The translations under genes were made by a program, and so were the position numbers. A stretch of DNA of 64,000 nucleotides from Rhizobium tropici CIAT 899 (GTDB lineage: Bacteria; Pseudomonadota; Alphaproteobacteria; Rhizobiales; Rhizobiaceae): the NCBI RefSeq assembly GCF_000330885.1, contig NC_020059.1:237001-301000 (forward strand), written 5' to 3'. Shown piece after piece: positions 1-10,468 of this stretch. The notes beneath the pieces are model-generated. The model was not told where the DNA came from. It did not search any database and worked only from the letters and a program-made list of their open reading frames with translations. Positions within the stretch are counted from its first letter, which is position 1, and each line of letters begins with the position of its first letter.

Positions 1-1
1 T

Positions 2-451
2 CTACCCTACGTACAGAACCTGCGCCGCATTGGCATCGATGCGACCCTCAGAACGGTCGATTCATCGCAATACATCAACCGTATTCGCAGCTTCGACTAT
101 GATGCGACCTGGAACGTCTGGGGCACGTCTCTGCCGCCCGGCAGTGAACAGATCGATTACTGGGGCTCGGCTTCCGCAAACCGCCAAGGCTCTCGCAACT
201 ACGCCGGCATATCCGATCCGGGTGTCGATATATTGATCGGCAAGCTTGTCTCTGCCGCGACCCTCGAAGAGAAGACTGCTGCCGCCAAGGCGCTTGACCG
301 TGTACTGCTCGCCCACCACTACGTTGTCCCGCTTTTTTATGGGACGACGAACAAGATCGCTTATTGGGACAAGTTCGAGCATCTGCCCGAACTGCCCTAT
401 TACTCCATCGGCTTCCCCGATGTCTGGTGGTCGAAAAGCGCCGGAAAGTGA
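2..451 (+). CDS. yejA: Peptide ABC transporter substrate-binding protein, C-terminal part (YejA-like)
   Basis: The reading frame is open from the window edge and ends at a TGA at 449-451, so only the last 149 residues are present. The sequence resembles the C-terminal lobe of family 5 periplasmic solute-binding proteins (YejA/DppA/OppA type), with a YINRIRSFDYD segment and a late VPLFYGTTNKIAYWDKF segment. The protein should bind oligopeptides in the periplasm and deliver them to the YejBEF complex encoded just downstream. A 171-base gap separates it from yejB. Assignment as YejA rather than another family 5 protein rests mainly on the yejBEF-type neighbours. Confidence 0.85.
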   Translation, partial: LPYVQNLRRIGIDATLRTVDSSQYINRIRSFDYDATWNVWGTSLPPGSEQIDYWGSASANRQGSRNYAGISDPGVDILIGKLVSAATLEEKTAAAKALDRVLLAHHYVVPLFYGTTNKIAYWDKFEHLPELPYYSIGFPDVWWSKSAGK

Positions 452-622
452 GCCTCTCTTGCAATGAGGGGCCTGCTGGCTCCAAATGCAGAGGGCTGAT
501 TCGGATAGTTTCAAGCTGATATGACTGCGCCGGTCTCGATCCGGCGGAAGGGAATGTGATTTGATCGACGGACGGATTGAGGCGAGGCGGAACATACTCC
601 TCTCTGAGGGAGCGGCGGGCTG

Positions 623-1717
623 ATGGGCGCCTATATCCTGCGACGTCTCCTGCTGATGATCCCGACCATTGTCGGCATCATGGCGATTTCCTTCACCATC
701 GTGCAGTTCGCGCCGGGCGGCCCGGTCGAGCAGGTCATCGCGCAGCTGACCGGGCAGGGAGATAATGCCAATGGCCGCCTGTCGGGTGGTGGTACGGACC
801 TGGCTGCCCAGCAATCCCTGGACGATAGCAGCTCGAAATATCGCGGCGCACAGGGTCTCGATCCGGAACTGATCGCCAAGCTCGACAAGCAGTTCGGCTT
901 CGACAAGCCGCCGCTCGAGCGTTTCGGCCAGATGATGTGGAACTATATCCGCTTCGATTTCGGCGAGAGCTTTTTCCGCAATACCACCGTCATCGACCTC
1001 ATCGCCCAGAAGCTGCCGGTGTCGATTTCGCTCGGCATCTGGATCCTGATCTTCTCCTACGCCATTTCCATTCCGCTCGGCATCCGCAAAGCGGTGCAGG
1101 ACGGCTCGACTTTCGATGTCTGGACCTCGGGCATCATCATCATCGGCTATGCTGTCCCGAGCTTCCTGTTCGGCATCATGCTGATCGTGCTGTTTGCCGG
1201 CGGCTCCTTCTTCGACTGGTTCCCGCTGCGCGGCCTCGTCTCCGACAACTTCGCCGACCTCACCTGGTGGCAGAAGATCCTCGATTATCTCTGGCATCTG
1301 GTGCTGCCGCTGATTTCGCTGTCGCTCGCCGCCTTCGCCACCACGACGCTGCTCACGAAGAATTCCTTCATCGAAGAGATCAAGAAGCAATATGTCATCA
1401 CCGCCCGCGCCAAGGGCTTGAGCGAACGGCGCGTGCTCTATGGCCATGTCTTCCGCAACGCCATGCTGATCGTCATTGCCGGCTTTCCCGGCGCCTTCAT
1501 TTCCGCCTTCTTCACCGGTTCGCTGCTGATCGAAAACATCTTCTCGCTCGATGGCCTGGGGCGCTTGAGTTATCTCTCCGTTGTCCAGCGCGATTATCCG
1601 GTGGTGTTTGCCACGCTCTTCATCTTCTCGCTGCTCGGCCTCGTCGTCAGCCTCGTCTCCGATCTCATCTACACCTGGATCGATCCGCGCATCGACTTCG
1701 AGCGGAGGGAGGTGTGA
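623..1717 (+). CDS. yejB: Peptide ABC transporter inner-membrane permease YejB-like
   Basis: This 364-residue protein has an N-terminal membrane helix, a long periplasmic stretch (about residues 45-115) and then five further hydrophobic segments, the DppB/YejB permease layout. A typical EAA loop, [21 protein letters not shown], lies near residue 260 and should contact the ATPase. It forms the channel with YejE. The stop overlaps the start of yejE by one base (TGATG), which suggests translational coupling. The long insert after helix 1 favours YejB over DppB. The function follows from the family; the peptide specificity is inferred. Confidence 0.9.
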   Translation: MGAYILRRLLLMIPTIVGIMAISFTIVQFAPGGPVEQVIAQLTGQGDNANGRLSGGGTDLAAQQSLDDSSSKYRGAQGLDPELIAKLDKQFGFDKPPLERFGQMMWNYIRFDFGESFFRNTTVIDLIAQKLPVSISLGIWILIFSYAISIPLGIRKAVQDGSTFDVWTSGIIIIGYAVPSFLFGIMLIVLFAGGSFFDWFPLRGLVSDNFADLTWWQKILDYLWHLVLPLISLSLAAFATTTLLTKNSFIEEIKKQYVITARAKGLSERRVLYGHVFRNAMLIVIAGFPGAFISAFFTGSLLIENIFSLDGLGRLSYLSVVQRDYPVVFATLFIFSLLGLVVSLVSDLIYTWIDPRIDFERREV

Positions 1718-2871
1718 TGGACGCAGCCAATCAGCAGACGCTCCCGACAACGATGAAGCCGCCGCGCAAGGGGCTGTTCTCGCCGACCAATGTGCGCCGC
1801 TGGGAGAACTTCAAGGCAAACCGCCGCGGCTACTGGTCGCTCTGGATCTTCCTGGTGCTGTTCGTCCTCAGCCTCGGCGCCGAGTTCATCGTCAACGACC
1901 GACCGATCCTCGTCTCCTACAAGGGCGAGATCCTGACGCCGGTCTTCGTCGATTATCCTGAAGAGAAGTTCGGCGGCTTCCTGGCGCAGACGGATTATCG
2001 CGCCCCGGATATTCAGGATGAGATCAACGCCAATGGCTGGATGATCTGGCCGCTGATCCATTATTCCTATCAGACCGCCAACTCCAACCTGCCCAAGGGC
2101 ATGTCGGCGCCGACGCCGCCCTTCTGGGCGATGAGCAAGGAGACGCGCTGCTCGGGCTATCCCGGCGGCGTTGCCGATCCGAATTGCAACTGGAGCAATT
2201 TCAACTGGCTCGGCACCGACGATCAGGCGCGAGACGTGCTCGCCCGCCTGGTCTACGGCTTCCGCATCTCGGTGCTGTTCGGCTTGGCGCTCACCATCTG
2301 CTCGGCCGTCGTCGGCGTATGCGCCGGCGCGATACAGGGCTATTTCGGCGGCTGGACCGATCTTCTGATGCAGCGTTTCATCGAGATCTGGTCGTCCATG
2401 CCGGTGCTCTATATCCTGCTGATCATCGCCTCGGTGCTGCCGCCGGGTTTCTTCATCCTGCTCGGGATTTTGCTCTTGTTTTCCTGGGTCGGCCTCGTCG
2501 GGGTCGTGCGCGCCGAATTCCTGCGGGCGCGCAATTTCGAATATGTGCGCGCCGCCCGCGCCCTTGGTGTCAACAACCGTACCATCATGTATCGCCACCT
2601 GCTGCCGAACGCGATGGTCGCGACGCTGACTTTCGTGCCCTTCATCCTGTCGGGCTCGATCACCACCCTGACCTCACTGGATTTCTTAGGCTTCGGCATG
2701 CCGCCCGGCTCGCCGTCGCTGGGTGAAATGATCGCCCAGGGCAAATCCAATCTGCAGGCTCCCTGGCTAGGGCTTTCGGCCTTCTTCACCATGTCGATCA
2801 TGCTGTCGCTGCTGATTTTCATCGGCGAGGCCGTGCGCGACGCCTTCGATCCGAGGAAGACGTTCCGATGA
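1717..2871 (+). CDS. yejE: Peptide ABC transporter inner-membrane permease YejE-like
   Basis: This is a 384-residue DppC-type permease. I take the ATG at 1717, which overlaps the yejB stop. The frame is open further upstream but only as a shadow of yejB. The N-terminal cytoplasmic tail (RRWENFKANRRGYWSLWIF) leads into helix 1, followed by a large periplasmic region (about residues 70-165, with GTDDQARDVLARLVYGFRIS at its end), as in YejE. The remaining helices carry the EAA loop RAARALGVNNRTIMYRHLLP. The stop overlaps the yejF start by four bases (ATGA). It pairs with YejB as the second half of the translocation pore. Confidence 0.92.
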   Translation: MDAANQQTLPTTMKPPRKGLFSPTNVRRWENFKANRRGYWSLWIFLVLFVLSLGAEFIVNDRPILVSYKGEILTPVFVDYPEEKFGGFLAQTDYRAPDIQDEINANGWMIWPLIHYSYQTANSNLPKGMSAPTPPFWAMSKETRCSGYPGGVADPNCNWSNFNWLGTDDQARDVLARLVYGFRISVLFGLALTICSAVVGVCAGAIQGYFGGWTDLLMQRFIEIWSSMPVLYILLIIASVLPPGFFILLGILLLFSWVGLVGVVRAEFLRARNFEYVRAARALGVNNRTIMYRHLLPNAMVATLTFVPFILSGSITTLTSLDFLGFGMPPGSPSLGEMIAQGKSNLQAPWLGLSAFFTMSIMLSLLIFIGEAVRDAFDPRKTFR

Positions 2872-4505
2872 GCGAAAATTCCACTCCGCTGCTGTCAGTC
2901 CGCAACCTCTCCGTCGCCTTTCATCAGGGCGGGCAGACCTCGATCGCCGTCGATGGCGTCTCCTTCGATATTCGCAAGGGTGAGGTGCTGGCGCTGGTCG
3001 GAGAATCCGGCTCCGGCAAATCGGTTTCGGCCAATTCGATCCTGAAGCTCTTGCCCTATCCGTCCGCGAGCCATCCTTCCGGCGAAATCCTGTTCAAGGG
3101 CAAGGACCTCTTGAAGGCATCGGACAATGAGCTGCGCGCGGTGCGTGGCAACGACATTACGATGATCTTCCAGGAGCCGATGACCTCGCTCAATCCGCTT
3201 CATTCGATCGAAAAGCAGATCAGCGAGATCCTGGCGCTGCATCAGGGCATCGTGGGCGAGGCCGCGCGCAGCCGCACGCTGGAACTCCTGAATCAGGTCG
3301 GCATCCGCGAGCCGGAAAAGCGCCTCAAGGCCTATCCGCATGAGTTGTCCGGCGGCCAGCGCCAGCGCGTGATGATCGCCATGGCGCTCGCCAATCGCCC
3401 GGAATTGCTCATCGCCGACGAGCCGACGACCGCGCTCGACGTCACGGTGCAGGCGCAGATCCTTGAATTGCTGCGCGACCTTAAGGGCACACATGGCATG
3501 TCCATGCTGTTCATCACCCACGATCTCGGCATCGTCCGCAAGTTTGCCGACCGGGTCTGCGTCATGACCAAGGGCAAGATCGTCGAGACCGGCACAGTGG
3601 AAGACGTCTTCACCCGGCCGCAGCATGACTATACCCGCCATTTGCTGGCCGCCGAGCCGCGCGGTGAGCCGCCGGCAAGCGATGCGAACAAGCCGGTGGT
3701 CATGGAAGGCAACGATGTTCGCGTCTGGTTCCCGATCAAGGCCGGCTTCATGCGCAAGGTCGTCGATCACGTGAAGGCGGTCGACGGCATCGATCTGAAG
3801 CTCAGGGCCGGCCAGACGCTCGGCGTCGTCGGCGAATCCGGCTCAGGCAAGACCACGCTTGGTCTCGCACTCGCCCGGCTTATTTCCTCCAAGGGCCGTA
3901 TCGCCTTTGTCGGCAAGGATATAGCCGGCTATTCGTTCCGCGAAATGCGGCCGCTCCGCAACCAGCTGCAGGTGGTCTTTCAGGACCCCTACGGGTCACT
4001 TAGCCCACGCATGTCGGTCGGCGAGATCATCGCCGAGGGGCTCAAGGTGCATGAACGCTCGCTTTCGGCCGATGAGCGCGACAAGCGCGTCTGCTGGGCG
4101 CTCGAGGAAGTCGGCCTCGATCCATCCACCCGCTGGCGCTTCCCGCATGAGTTTTCGGGCGGCCAGCGCCAGCGCATCGCCATTGCTCGCGCCATGGTCT
4201 TGAAGCCGCGTTTCGTCATGCTCGACGAGCCCACTTCGGCGCTCGACATGAGCGTGCAGGCTCAGGTGGTCGACCTGTTGCGCGACCTGCAGCAGAAGCA
4301 TGATCTTGCCTATCTCTTCATCAGCCACGATCTGAAAGTGGTGAAGGCGCTCGCCAACGAGTTGATCGTCATGCGCTTCGGCAAGGTCGTCGAGCAGGGC
4401 GCATCCGCCGATATTTTCCGGGCGCCGAGAGAGGACTACACCAGGGCGCTGCTTGCCGCCGCCTTCAACATCGAAGCGGTTCCGACCGCCGCCATTCAGC
4501 AATAG
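2868..4505 (+). CDS. yejF: Peptide ABC transporter ATPase with two nucleotide-binding domains (YejF-like)
   Basis: A single 545-residue chain holds two complete ABC ATPase domains. The first has Walker A GESGSGKS at residues 45-52, signature LSGGQRQRV and Walker B LLIADEP; the second has Walker [10 protein letters not shown], signature FSGGQRQRI and Walker B VMLDEP. Both retain the H-loop histidine (FITHDLG, FISHDLK). Fused ATPases of this kind are typical of YejF, whereas Dpp and Opp use two separate proteins. It should power YejBE at the cytoplasmic face. The start overlaps the yejE stop (ATGA), and the next gene starts 11 bases after its stop. Confidence 0.95.
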   Translation: MSENSTPLLSVRNLSVAFHQGGQTSIAVDGVSFDIRKGEVLALVGESGSGKSVSANSILKLLPYPSASHPSGEILFKGKDLLKASDNELRAVRGNDITMIFQEPMTSLNPLHSIEKQISEILALHQGIVGEAARSRTLELLNQVGIREPEKRLKAYPHELSGGQRQRVMIAMALANRPELLIADEPTTALDVTVQAQILELLRDLKGTHGMSMLFITHDLGIVRKFADRVCVMTKGKIVETGTVEDVFTRPQHDYTRHLLAAEPRGEPPASDANKPVVMEGNDVRVWFPIKAGFMRKVVDHVKAVDGIDLKLRAGQTLGVVGESGSGKTTLGLALARLISSKGRIAFVGKDIAGYSFREMRPLRNQLQVVFQDPYGSLSPRMSVGEIIAEGLKVHERSLSADERDKRVCWALEEVGLDPSTRWRFPHEFSGGQRQRIAIARAMVLKPRFVMLDEPTSALDMSVQAQVVDLLRDLQQKHDLAYLFISHDLKVVKALANELIVMRFGKVVEQGASADIFRAPREDYTRALLAAAFNIEAVPTAAIQQ

Positions 4506-4516
4506 AGACCACCATC

Positions 4517-5476
4517 ATGCCGGCCAAAAGCCCCGTTCTCGTCGACCTCAAATTCGATCCTGTGTCCGTTGCCAAAGCGGTTGAGACGGCCTTTGCCGAT
4601 CGCGGCAGCATCAATCTGGCCGATCCTGCCAATAAAGGCGCTGATCTCTCCCATGTCGACTACGCGCTTTTGTGGAAGCCGGATGCCGATCTTTTCGAGC
4701 GCGCACCCAATCTCAAGGTCATCTTCTCGGGCGGCGCCGGTGTCGATTCGATGATGTCGATTGTCGGCCTGCCTGACATTCCCGTCGTCCGCTTCGTCGA
4801 TCGCAGCCTGACGGTGCGCATGAGCGAATGGGTCGTGATGCAGTGCCTCATGCATCTGCGCGATGTGCAGGGGCATTTCAGGAATCAGCGCCAGCACGTC
4901 TGGGCGCAGCAGAATGGCCCCGAAGCTGCCGAAGTTACCGTCGGCGTGATGGGGCTCGGTGTTCTCGGCTGCGATGCCGCCGCCAAGTTGAAGGTCATGG
5001 GCTTCAATGTCATCGGCTGGTCCCGCAGCAAGAAAGAGATCGACGGCATGGAAACCTTCGATGCCGCCGGGCTCGATGCATTCCTGGCGCGCACGGACAT
5101 CCTTGTCGGCCTACTGCCGCTGACGTCGGAGACGACGGGTATCTACAACGCCTCGCTTTTTTCCAAGCTGCATCGCAACGGCCCGCTCGGCAAGCCGGTC
5201 TTTATCAATGCCGGCCGCGGTAAGAGCCAGGTCGCGGCCGATATCGCTTCGGCTGTTCGCACCGGCATTCTCGGCGGCGCTTCGCTCGATGTCTTCGCCG
5301 TCGAGCCTCTGGCTGCGGACGATCCGCTCTGGGACCTGGAAAATGTCATCATCACGCCGCATGACTCCGCCATGTCTGACGAAAGGGCGCTGATGCGCCA
5401 TGTCGAGGAGCAGATCGCCCGCTTCGAACGCGGCGAACCGCTGCAGCATCTGGTAGATCGCGGTCGGGGATACTAA
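4517..5476 (+). CDS. ghrA: Glyoxylate/hydroxypyruvate reductase A-like D-2-hydroxyacid dehydrogenase
   Basis: This 319-residue protein belongs to the D-isomer-specific 2-hydroxyacid dehydrogenases. The nucleotide-binding motif GLGVLG lies at residues 146-151, the substrate-binding Arg in NAGRG at 231-235, the acidic partner Glu263 in VEP and the catalytic His282 in PHDS. The length and the RSLTVRMSEWV segment match the GhrA branch, which reduces glyoxylate and hydroxypyruvate with NAD(P)H. The gene follows yejF by only 11 bases and is probably cotranscribed with the transporter. No direct metabolic link to peptide import is evident. Substrate choice within the family is inferred. Confidence 0.85.
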   Translation: MPAKSPVLVDLKFDPVSVAKAVETAFADRGSINLADPANKGADLSHVDYALLWKPDADLFERAPNLKVIFSGGAGVDSMMSIVGLPDIPVVRFVDRSLTVRMSEWVVMQCLMHLRDVQGHFRNQRQHVWAQQNGPEAAEVTVGVMGLGVLGCDAAAKLKVMGFNVIGWSRSKKEIDGMETFDAAGLDAFLARTDILVGLLPLTSETTGIYNASLFSKLHRNGPLGKPVFINAGRGKSQVAADIASAVRTGILGGASLDVFAVEPLAADDPLWDLENVIITPHDSAMSDERALMRHVEEQIARFERGEPLQHLVDRGRGY

Positions 5477-5681
5477 GTCTACCTTCGGATGGTGGTGGTC
5501 TGGGCACTATGCCTCAGCTGGCGCCGGCAAAATGCGACCCATTTGCCTTGGTATCAATTTTCTTTCAGCGACTGGACTTTCGCTCAACATTTTTTGATAA
5601 CAGGGCGCTACAACCGCATGCCGGCAGGATGGTCGGCGGCGAGCATGACGTCCGTAGGGCAGGAGACGGGGCAGGAACGAC

Positions 5682-6986
5682 ATGACCAAGACGGATATCG
5701 CCACCCGCGTCTATAATCATACCTGGAAGCTTGATCCGATCATCCGCAGCTTGATCGATACGGATTTCTACAAGCTTCTGATGCTGCAGATGATCTGGAA
5801 GCTCTATCCGGATGTCGATGCCACCTTCTCGCTGATCAATCGCACCAAGAGCGTTCGCCTTGCCGAAGTGATCGACGAGAAGGAATTGCGTGAACAGCTC
5901 GACCATGCCCGAACGCTCCGCCTCTCCAAGAAGGAGATGATCTGGCTGGCGGGTAACAGCTTCTACGGCCGCGCGCAGATCTTCGAACCGGAATTCCTCG
6001 CCTGGCTGTCGAATTTCCAGCTGCCGGAATATGAGCTCTCGAAGCGTGACGGCCAGTATATTCTCGACTTCCACGGTTCGTGGAAGGAAACGACGATGTG
6101 GGAAATCCCCGCACTCGCTATCATCAACGAGCTTCGCTCCCGCTCCGCGCTGAGGGCGCTCGGTCCCTTCACCCTCGATGTGCTCTATGCCCGCGCGAAG
6201 GCCAAGATGTGGGGAAAGGTGGAGCGGCTGCGGGAACTGCCGGGCCTGCGCATTTCCGATTTCGGCACCCGCCGACGCCACAGCTTCCTCTGGCAGCGCT
6301 GGTGCGTCGAGGCGCTGAAGGAAGGCGTGCCGCATGCCTTCACCGGCACGAGCAACGTGCTGCTCGCCATGGATTCCGATCTCGAAGCGGTCGGCACCAA
6401 TGCCCATGAGCTGCCGATGGTCGCCGCAGCGCTTGCAAAAAACGATGAAGAGCTTGGCAAGGCACCCTACAAGGTGCTGCGCGACTGGAACCGCCTCTAT
6501 GGCGGCAACCTGCTCGTCGTGCTGCCCGATGCTTTCGGCACGGCTTCCTTCCTGCGCAACGCTCCGGAATGGGTGGCCGACTGGACCGGCTTCCGCCCCG
6601 ACAGCGCCCCGCCCATCGAGGGCGGCGAGAAGATCATCGAATGGTGGAAGAAGATGGGCCGCGATCCGCGTCAGAAGCTGCTGATCTTCTCTGACGGCCT
6701 CGATGTCGATGCCATCATCGACACCTACAAGCATTTCGACGGCCGCGTTCGCATGAGTTTTGGTTGGGGCACCAACCTCACCAACGATTTCGCCGGCTGC
6801 GCCCCGACCGAACTCAAGGGGCTCAACCCTATTTCGATCGTCTGCAAGGTCATCGAGGCAAACGGCCGGCCGGCTGTGAAGCTCTCGGACAATCCTCAGA
6901 AGGCGACGGGTGAGCCTGCGGAAGTCGAGCGCTATCTGAAGTTCTTCGGCGCAGAGGATCGCGTCGATCAGGAAGTGCTGGTTTAA
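5682..6986 (+). CDS. pncB: Nicotinate phosphoribosyltransferase
   Basis: This 434-residue protein is of normal length for PncB, which joins nicotinate and PRPP into nicotinate mononucleotide with ATP hydrolysis (Preiss-Handler NAD salvage). Visible landmarks are the N-terminal [11 protein letters not shown] segment, the FGTRRRHSF motif at 194-202 whose His200 corresponds to the histidine phosphorylated during the cycle, and TGTSN at 221-225. The start ATG lies behind AGGAACG. The gene stands alone, 205 bases after ghrA, and is followed by a hairpin-rich intergenic mosaic. Confidence 0.97.
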   Translation: MTKTDIATRVYNHTWKLDPIIRSLIDTDFYKLLMLQMIWKLYPDVDATFSLINRTKSVRLAEVIDEKELREQLDHARTLRLSKKEMIWLAGNSFYGRAQIFEPEFLAWLSNFQLPEYELSKRDGQYILDFHGSWKETTMWEIPALAIINELRSRSALRALGPFTLDVLYARAKAKMWGKVERLRELPGLRISDFGTRRRHSFLWQRWCVEALKEGVPHAFTGTSNVLLAMDSDLEAVGTNAHELPMVAAALAKNDEELGKAPYKVLRDWNRLYGGNLLVVLPDAFGTASFLRNAPEWVADWTGFRPDSAPPIEGGEKIIEWWKKMGRDPRQKLLIFSDGLDVDAIIDTYKHFDGRVRMSFGWGTNLTNDFAGCAPTELKGLNPISIVCKVIEANGRPAVKLSDNPQKATGEPAEVERYLKFFGAEDRVDQEVLV

Positions 6987-7142
6987 GGCGTTTTCCAGGA
7001 AAAATGCCTAGCGCAGTTCCAGCAAAAGTGCGAAGCGGTTTTGCGTCTGGAACTTCGTAAAAACAAGAAGATAGAGCGTTTTCGCGATTCGAAGAAAAGC
7101 GAAAATACTCTAACGGTTTTCCGTCCGGAATGCGTAAAACTT
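6987..7142. repeat. Intergenic hairpin mosaic of the rhizobial repeat type
   Basis: The gap between pncB and the convergent DUF1444-like gene is filled by three imperfect hairpins. They are 6987-7008 (GGCGTTTTCC against GGAAAAATGCC), 7015-7054 (arms AGTTCCAG and CTGGAACT) and about 7075-7110 (GAGCGTTTTCGC against GCGAAAATACTC). The segment 7112-7139, with CGGTTTTCCGTCCGGAAT, echoes part of the second hairpin. Rhizobial genomes carry many copies of similar short palindromic intergenic elements. The first hairpin may also end pncB transcription, though it lacks a long T tract. Confidence 0.6.
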
Positions 7143-8114
7143 CTAGTGGCGGATCGCTGCTTCCATCCGGGCGACGCGGCGAAATAGCGTCCAGCGGCCA
7201 TTTTCCCAGCGATATTGATCCGGCGAAATAACGTAGGGCACGTCGCTGAGATCGGCGCTGATCAGTTCCAGAAGCTGTAGGCCTTCAATGTCGTTCTCAT
7301 GCGTGAAGAACACCTTGTCGCGCGACAGGAAGGCGGCGATCGGCGCGGCGCCGCCGGATTGCTCCTGCACCTGCGCCCAGAAATTCGGCAGAAAGGCGAT
7401 GCTGGATTCGAACTGACCGTCCACCTCGACATATTGAAACCGGCTGCGTTTGGCGATCTGGACGCCGGTCTTGGCAAGGAACTTCTGCAGGTTGGCCTGT
7501 GCCATTTCGGCCAGTTCCCTGGCATCGATGCCCCAATCGTCGAGTGCTTCGGCCATCACGTAGTTGACCGCCGTTTCACCGTTGACGACGAAGAGCTTGA
7601 TCAGGTTTTCGGCTTCCTCCAGATAGACGAATTGCGGCGGATTGGGCTCGTCCTTAACGGCCTGCATCATCTGCTGTTGCGCAACCTCGACGAAATCGCG
7701 CGCTTTCAGCACCGGTAGGACCTTGGCGAGATCGCCGCTGTCGACCATGGCCTCCGTCATGTTGAGATAGTTGAGGAGCGCCTGCGCGCGCGCCGGCTCG
7801 CGCTTTTCCCGCAGCGCCAGCAGCGCATTGCTCAGGAATTTCGTCATCGTATCGCCGTTGCGGCTGTGCAGCGTCAGGCTGCCGACGGCAGGATCGTAAT
7901 CGGCACGGATCAGGTCGCCGAAGAACGGCAGGCGCTCCTGCAGATAGGCGGCGAAAACCGCTTCGTCTTGCAAGGCCTCATCGGGAATGTTGAGATCGAG
8001 GGTCTTGGCGGCGGCCGTGTTCTCTGGCTCCTGCACTGAGAGGGTTTGGCTGGAGCGCACCTCTGCGTGCTCGCCTCTGCCGAAGAGCCTTTTCAGGAAA
8101 TTGAACACGCGCAT
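7143..8114 (-). CDS. DUF1444-like cytoplasmic protein of unknown function
   Basis: I place the start at the ATG at 8114, giving 323 residues beginning MRVFNFLKRLFGR. The upstream in-frame extension to 8267 is low-quality sequence and crosses the divergent promoter region. There is no signal peptide or membrane segment. The C-terminal half (VVNGETAVNYVMAEAL, then FLAKTGVQI and RDKVFFTHEND) follows the pattern of DUF1444/YtpQ proteins, which have no established activity. The gene is divergent from the mscS-type gene, with 167 bases between starts. The family call is by eye and moderate; it could be another small conserved family. Confidence 0.6.
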   Translation of the reverse strand: MRVFNFLKRLFGRGEHAEVRSSQTLSVQEPENTAAAKTLDLNIPDEALQDEAVFAAYLQERLPFFGDLIRADYDPAVGSLTLHSRNGDTMTKFLSNALLALREKREPARAQALLNYLNMTEAMVDSGDLAKVLPVLKARDFVEVAQQQMMQAVKDEPNPPQFVYLEEAENLIKLFVVNGETAVNYVMAEALDDWGIDARELAEMAQANLQKFLAKTGVQIAKRSRFQYVEVDGQFESSIAFLPNFWAQVQEQSGGAAPIAAFLSRDKVFFTHENDIEGLQLLELISADLSDVPYVISPDQYRWENGRWTLFRRVARMEAAIRH

Positions 8115-8281
8115 CCCCGAGTACTGAACGGTATTACAGCAGAACCTAGCGCGACAGCCGTTGCGGGGCAATGGCGGCATGATCAGGATTGGGAGCCGTA
8201 AGTGCCTGCTTGCCCGTGTCAAAAACGCGTATAGTCTGCAGGAGCGGGCCGGATGGTCCGATGGCAAGAAGGGCAGCGCAG

Positions 8282-10468
8282 ATGAAGAATGTCAGGGGCG
8301 GCAGGTGGACGATCGGAGGCCTGCTTTTTTGTCTTTTCGTACTGGCTGTGCCCATGGCGGTCTTCGCGCAGAATGCGGCCGCAACGCAGTCGGCAACTCC
8401 GCCGCCCGACAAGGTTCGTGAGCTGATCCAGCTGCTGAATGAGCCCGATGTCAGGCAGTGGCTTACCACGCAGCTCAACAGTCAGCCTGCGTCCGCCAGC
8501 GATAAACCTGCCCCCGCCACCGATCCGGCGCCGGCCGACGGCAATCAGATGTCGGTTCTATCAGGCATGCTCGGCCACACGCGGCATCACCTCGAGCTGG
8601 TCTCCGGCGCTGCGATGACTTTGCCCTACGAGGTCATGACCGCATCGGAAAAGCTGGAGGGGGAGGGCAAGTCGGTCGGCCTCGTGCGCATCATCGTTCA
8701 GATTGTCCTCCTGTTCTTCCTCGGATTGGTGGCCGAACTCGCCGTTGCCCGTTTCATCAACACCAGGCATATGCAGCGGACCGAGAGGGCTGCCGGTACC
8801 GAGACGGAACTGCAGGCAGCGCGCTTCCAGTTTCTGGGCGGCGTTGTGCCCGCCATCATCCATGGCCTGGTGACGCTCGTTCCGCTTCTTGCCTTCGATT
8901 GGCCGCCTGCCATTGAAAATTTCGCCATCGCCTGTGTCATTGCGATGGTATCGATCAGGCTGGCGATCTCCATCGGCAAGCTTGTCATGGAATTGATCGC
9001 GATGCGTCGCGCCAATGACGTTCTGGACGAGGACGGCGGCACCGCCCGCATCGCCGAACGGCGGCGCGTGGCCTCCTACTGGTATCGGCGCTGCACGCTG
9101 TTTGCCATCTATTTTGCCTGCGGCTGGGCGATCATACAGGCCGTCACGTCGCTGGACTTTTCTGCCGGTGCGCGCGACCTCATCGGCTACACGCTCGGCA
9201 TCGGTTTGTTCCTGATCGCCACGGCTGCCGTGTGGTCCAGGCCGCTTCCGCCGGAAAAGCGTGGAGCAAAGACCGTTTCCTGGTTGCTGACGATTTTCTT
9301 CGTGGCGCTCTGGTGTCTCTGGGTAGCCGGCTTCGATGGCCTCTTGTGGATCGGCATCTATGCGATGTTGCTGCCACGCGTCCTCTCGGTATCCACGCGG
9401 GCGATCGAGGCTCTGCATGACGCGGCCGACGGCATTTTCGGCGCCGGCAAGATCGCGGCCGTATTGCTCGACCGCGGCTTGCGGGCGCTGATCATTACCT
9501 TTGCGGCTTTGTGGCTCGGCCACATGCTGGGGGTCGAGGCGCATGCGATGATGAGCGGCAGCGAATCGAATGTCGGTCGCATCGCTCGCGGCATTCTCGG
9601 CGGCATAATCATCCTCCTGGTCGCCGATCTCGTCTGGCAGCTGGCGAAAACCTATATCGACGGCAAGGTGATGCAAGCTCTGCCGGCGGCCGGTGATTCC
9701 GACGAGATGAGGGCGAGCCGCGCCCGGCTGCAGACGCTGCTGCCGATCTTCCGCAACATCCTTGCCGTCGTCATTGGCATTATCGCCGTCATGATGGTGC
9801 TGTCTGGCCTCGGCGTTCAGATCGGGCCGCTGATCGCCGGCGCCGGTGTCGTCGGTGTCGCCGTCGGCTTCGGTGCACAGACGATCGTCAAGGATGTCAT
9901 CAGCGGCGTCTTCTACCTCTGGGACGATGCCTTCCGCATCGGCGAATACATCGAAAGCGGCCATTACAAGGGCGTAGTCGAATCCTTCAGCCTGCGCTCG
10001 GTCAAGCTGCGCCACCAGCGCGGCCCATTGGCGACGATCCCCTTCGGTTCGCTCGGTGCGGTCAACAACATGAACCGCGACTGGGCGATCGATAAGATCA
10101 TCGTCAAGGTCACCTACGATACCGATCTCGTGAAGTTGAAGCGCATCGTCAAGGATATCGGCCAGCGGCTGCTCGAAGACGAGGACCTGAAACCGAACAT
10201 CATCCAGACGCTGAAGATGAAGGGCGTCGAGCAGTTCGGCGATTTCGCGATCGAGATCAGGCTGGCGATCACCGCCAAGCCCAACGAGCTCTCCGTCATC
10301 CGCCGCAGCGCGCTGGCCTTGATCAAGCAGTCCTTCGACGAAAACGGCATCCAGTTCGCCTTCCCCACCGTGCAGGTGGCAAGCGACAAGGACGCTGCTG
10401 CCGCCGCTGCCCGGCAGCTTATCGAGATGCGGGCGGCAAATGTGGATGGCGCGCAGCAGGCGGGCTAG
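8282..10468 (+). CDS. Large MscS-family mechanosensitive channel (YbiO-type)
   Basis: The ATG at 8282 gives 728 residues with a signal peptide (MKNVRGGRWTIGGLL, cleaved near VFAQN), a periplasmic segment and about ten hydrophobic helices. The last of these leads into the MscS pore and beta domain: IAGAGVVGVAVGFGAQTIVKD near residue 520, then FRIGEYIES and a C-terminal alpha/beta domain. Length and order match YbiO-like members, which gate in response to membrane tension during hypo-osmotic shock. An in-frame ATG at 8261 is an alternative start. Its stop codon overlaps the stop of the convergent lacI-type gene by four bases (10465-10468). Confidence 0.92.
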   Translation: MKNVRGGRWTIGGLLFCLFVLAVPMAVFAQNAAATQSATPPPDKVRELIQLLNEPDVRQWLTTQLNSQPASASDKPAPATDPAPADGNQMSVLSGMLGHTRHHLELVSGAAMTLPYEVMTASEKLEGEGKSVGLVRIIVQIVLLFFLGLVAELAVARFINTRHMQRTERAAGTETELQAARFQFLGGVVPAIIHGLVTLVPLLAFDWPPAIENFAIACVIAMVSIRLAISIGKLVMELIAMRRANDVLDEDGGTARIAERRRVASYWYRRCTLFAIYFACGWAIIQAVTSLDFSAGARDLIGYTLGIGLFLIATAAVWSRPLPPEKRGAKTVSWLLTIFFVALWCLWVAGFDGLLWIGIYAMLLPRVLSVSTRAIEALHDAADGIFGAGKIAAVLLDRGLRALIITFAALWLGHMLGVEAHAMMSGSESNVGRIARGILGGIIILLVADLVWQLAKTYIDGKVMQALPAAGDSDEMRASRARLQTLLPIFRNILAVVIGIIAVMMVLSGLGVQIGPLIAGAGVVGVAVGFGAQTIVKDVISGVFYLWDDAFRIGEYIESGHYKGVVESFSLRSVKLRHQRGPLATIPFGSLGAVNNMNRDWAIDKIIVKVTYDTDLVKLKRIVKDIGQRLLEDEDLKPNIIQTLKMKGVEQFGDFAIEIRLAITAKPNELSVIRRSALALIKQSFDENGIQFAFPTVQVASDKDAAAAAARQLIEMRAANVDGAQQAG

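Noticed and set aside
62..1750. 562-residue open frame on the minus strand opposite yejA-yejB
   Set aside because: It is the mirror of well-supported genes; it is rich in Asp, Glu and Arg with no domain, as expected for antisense frames in GC-rich DNA.
8561..10015. 484-residue minus-strand frame opposite the MscS gene
   Set aside because: Low-complexity charged product and the plus-strand gene has clear MscS motifs throughout.
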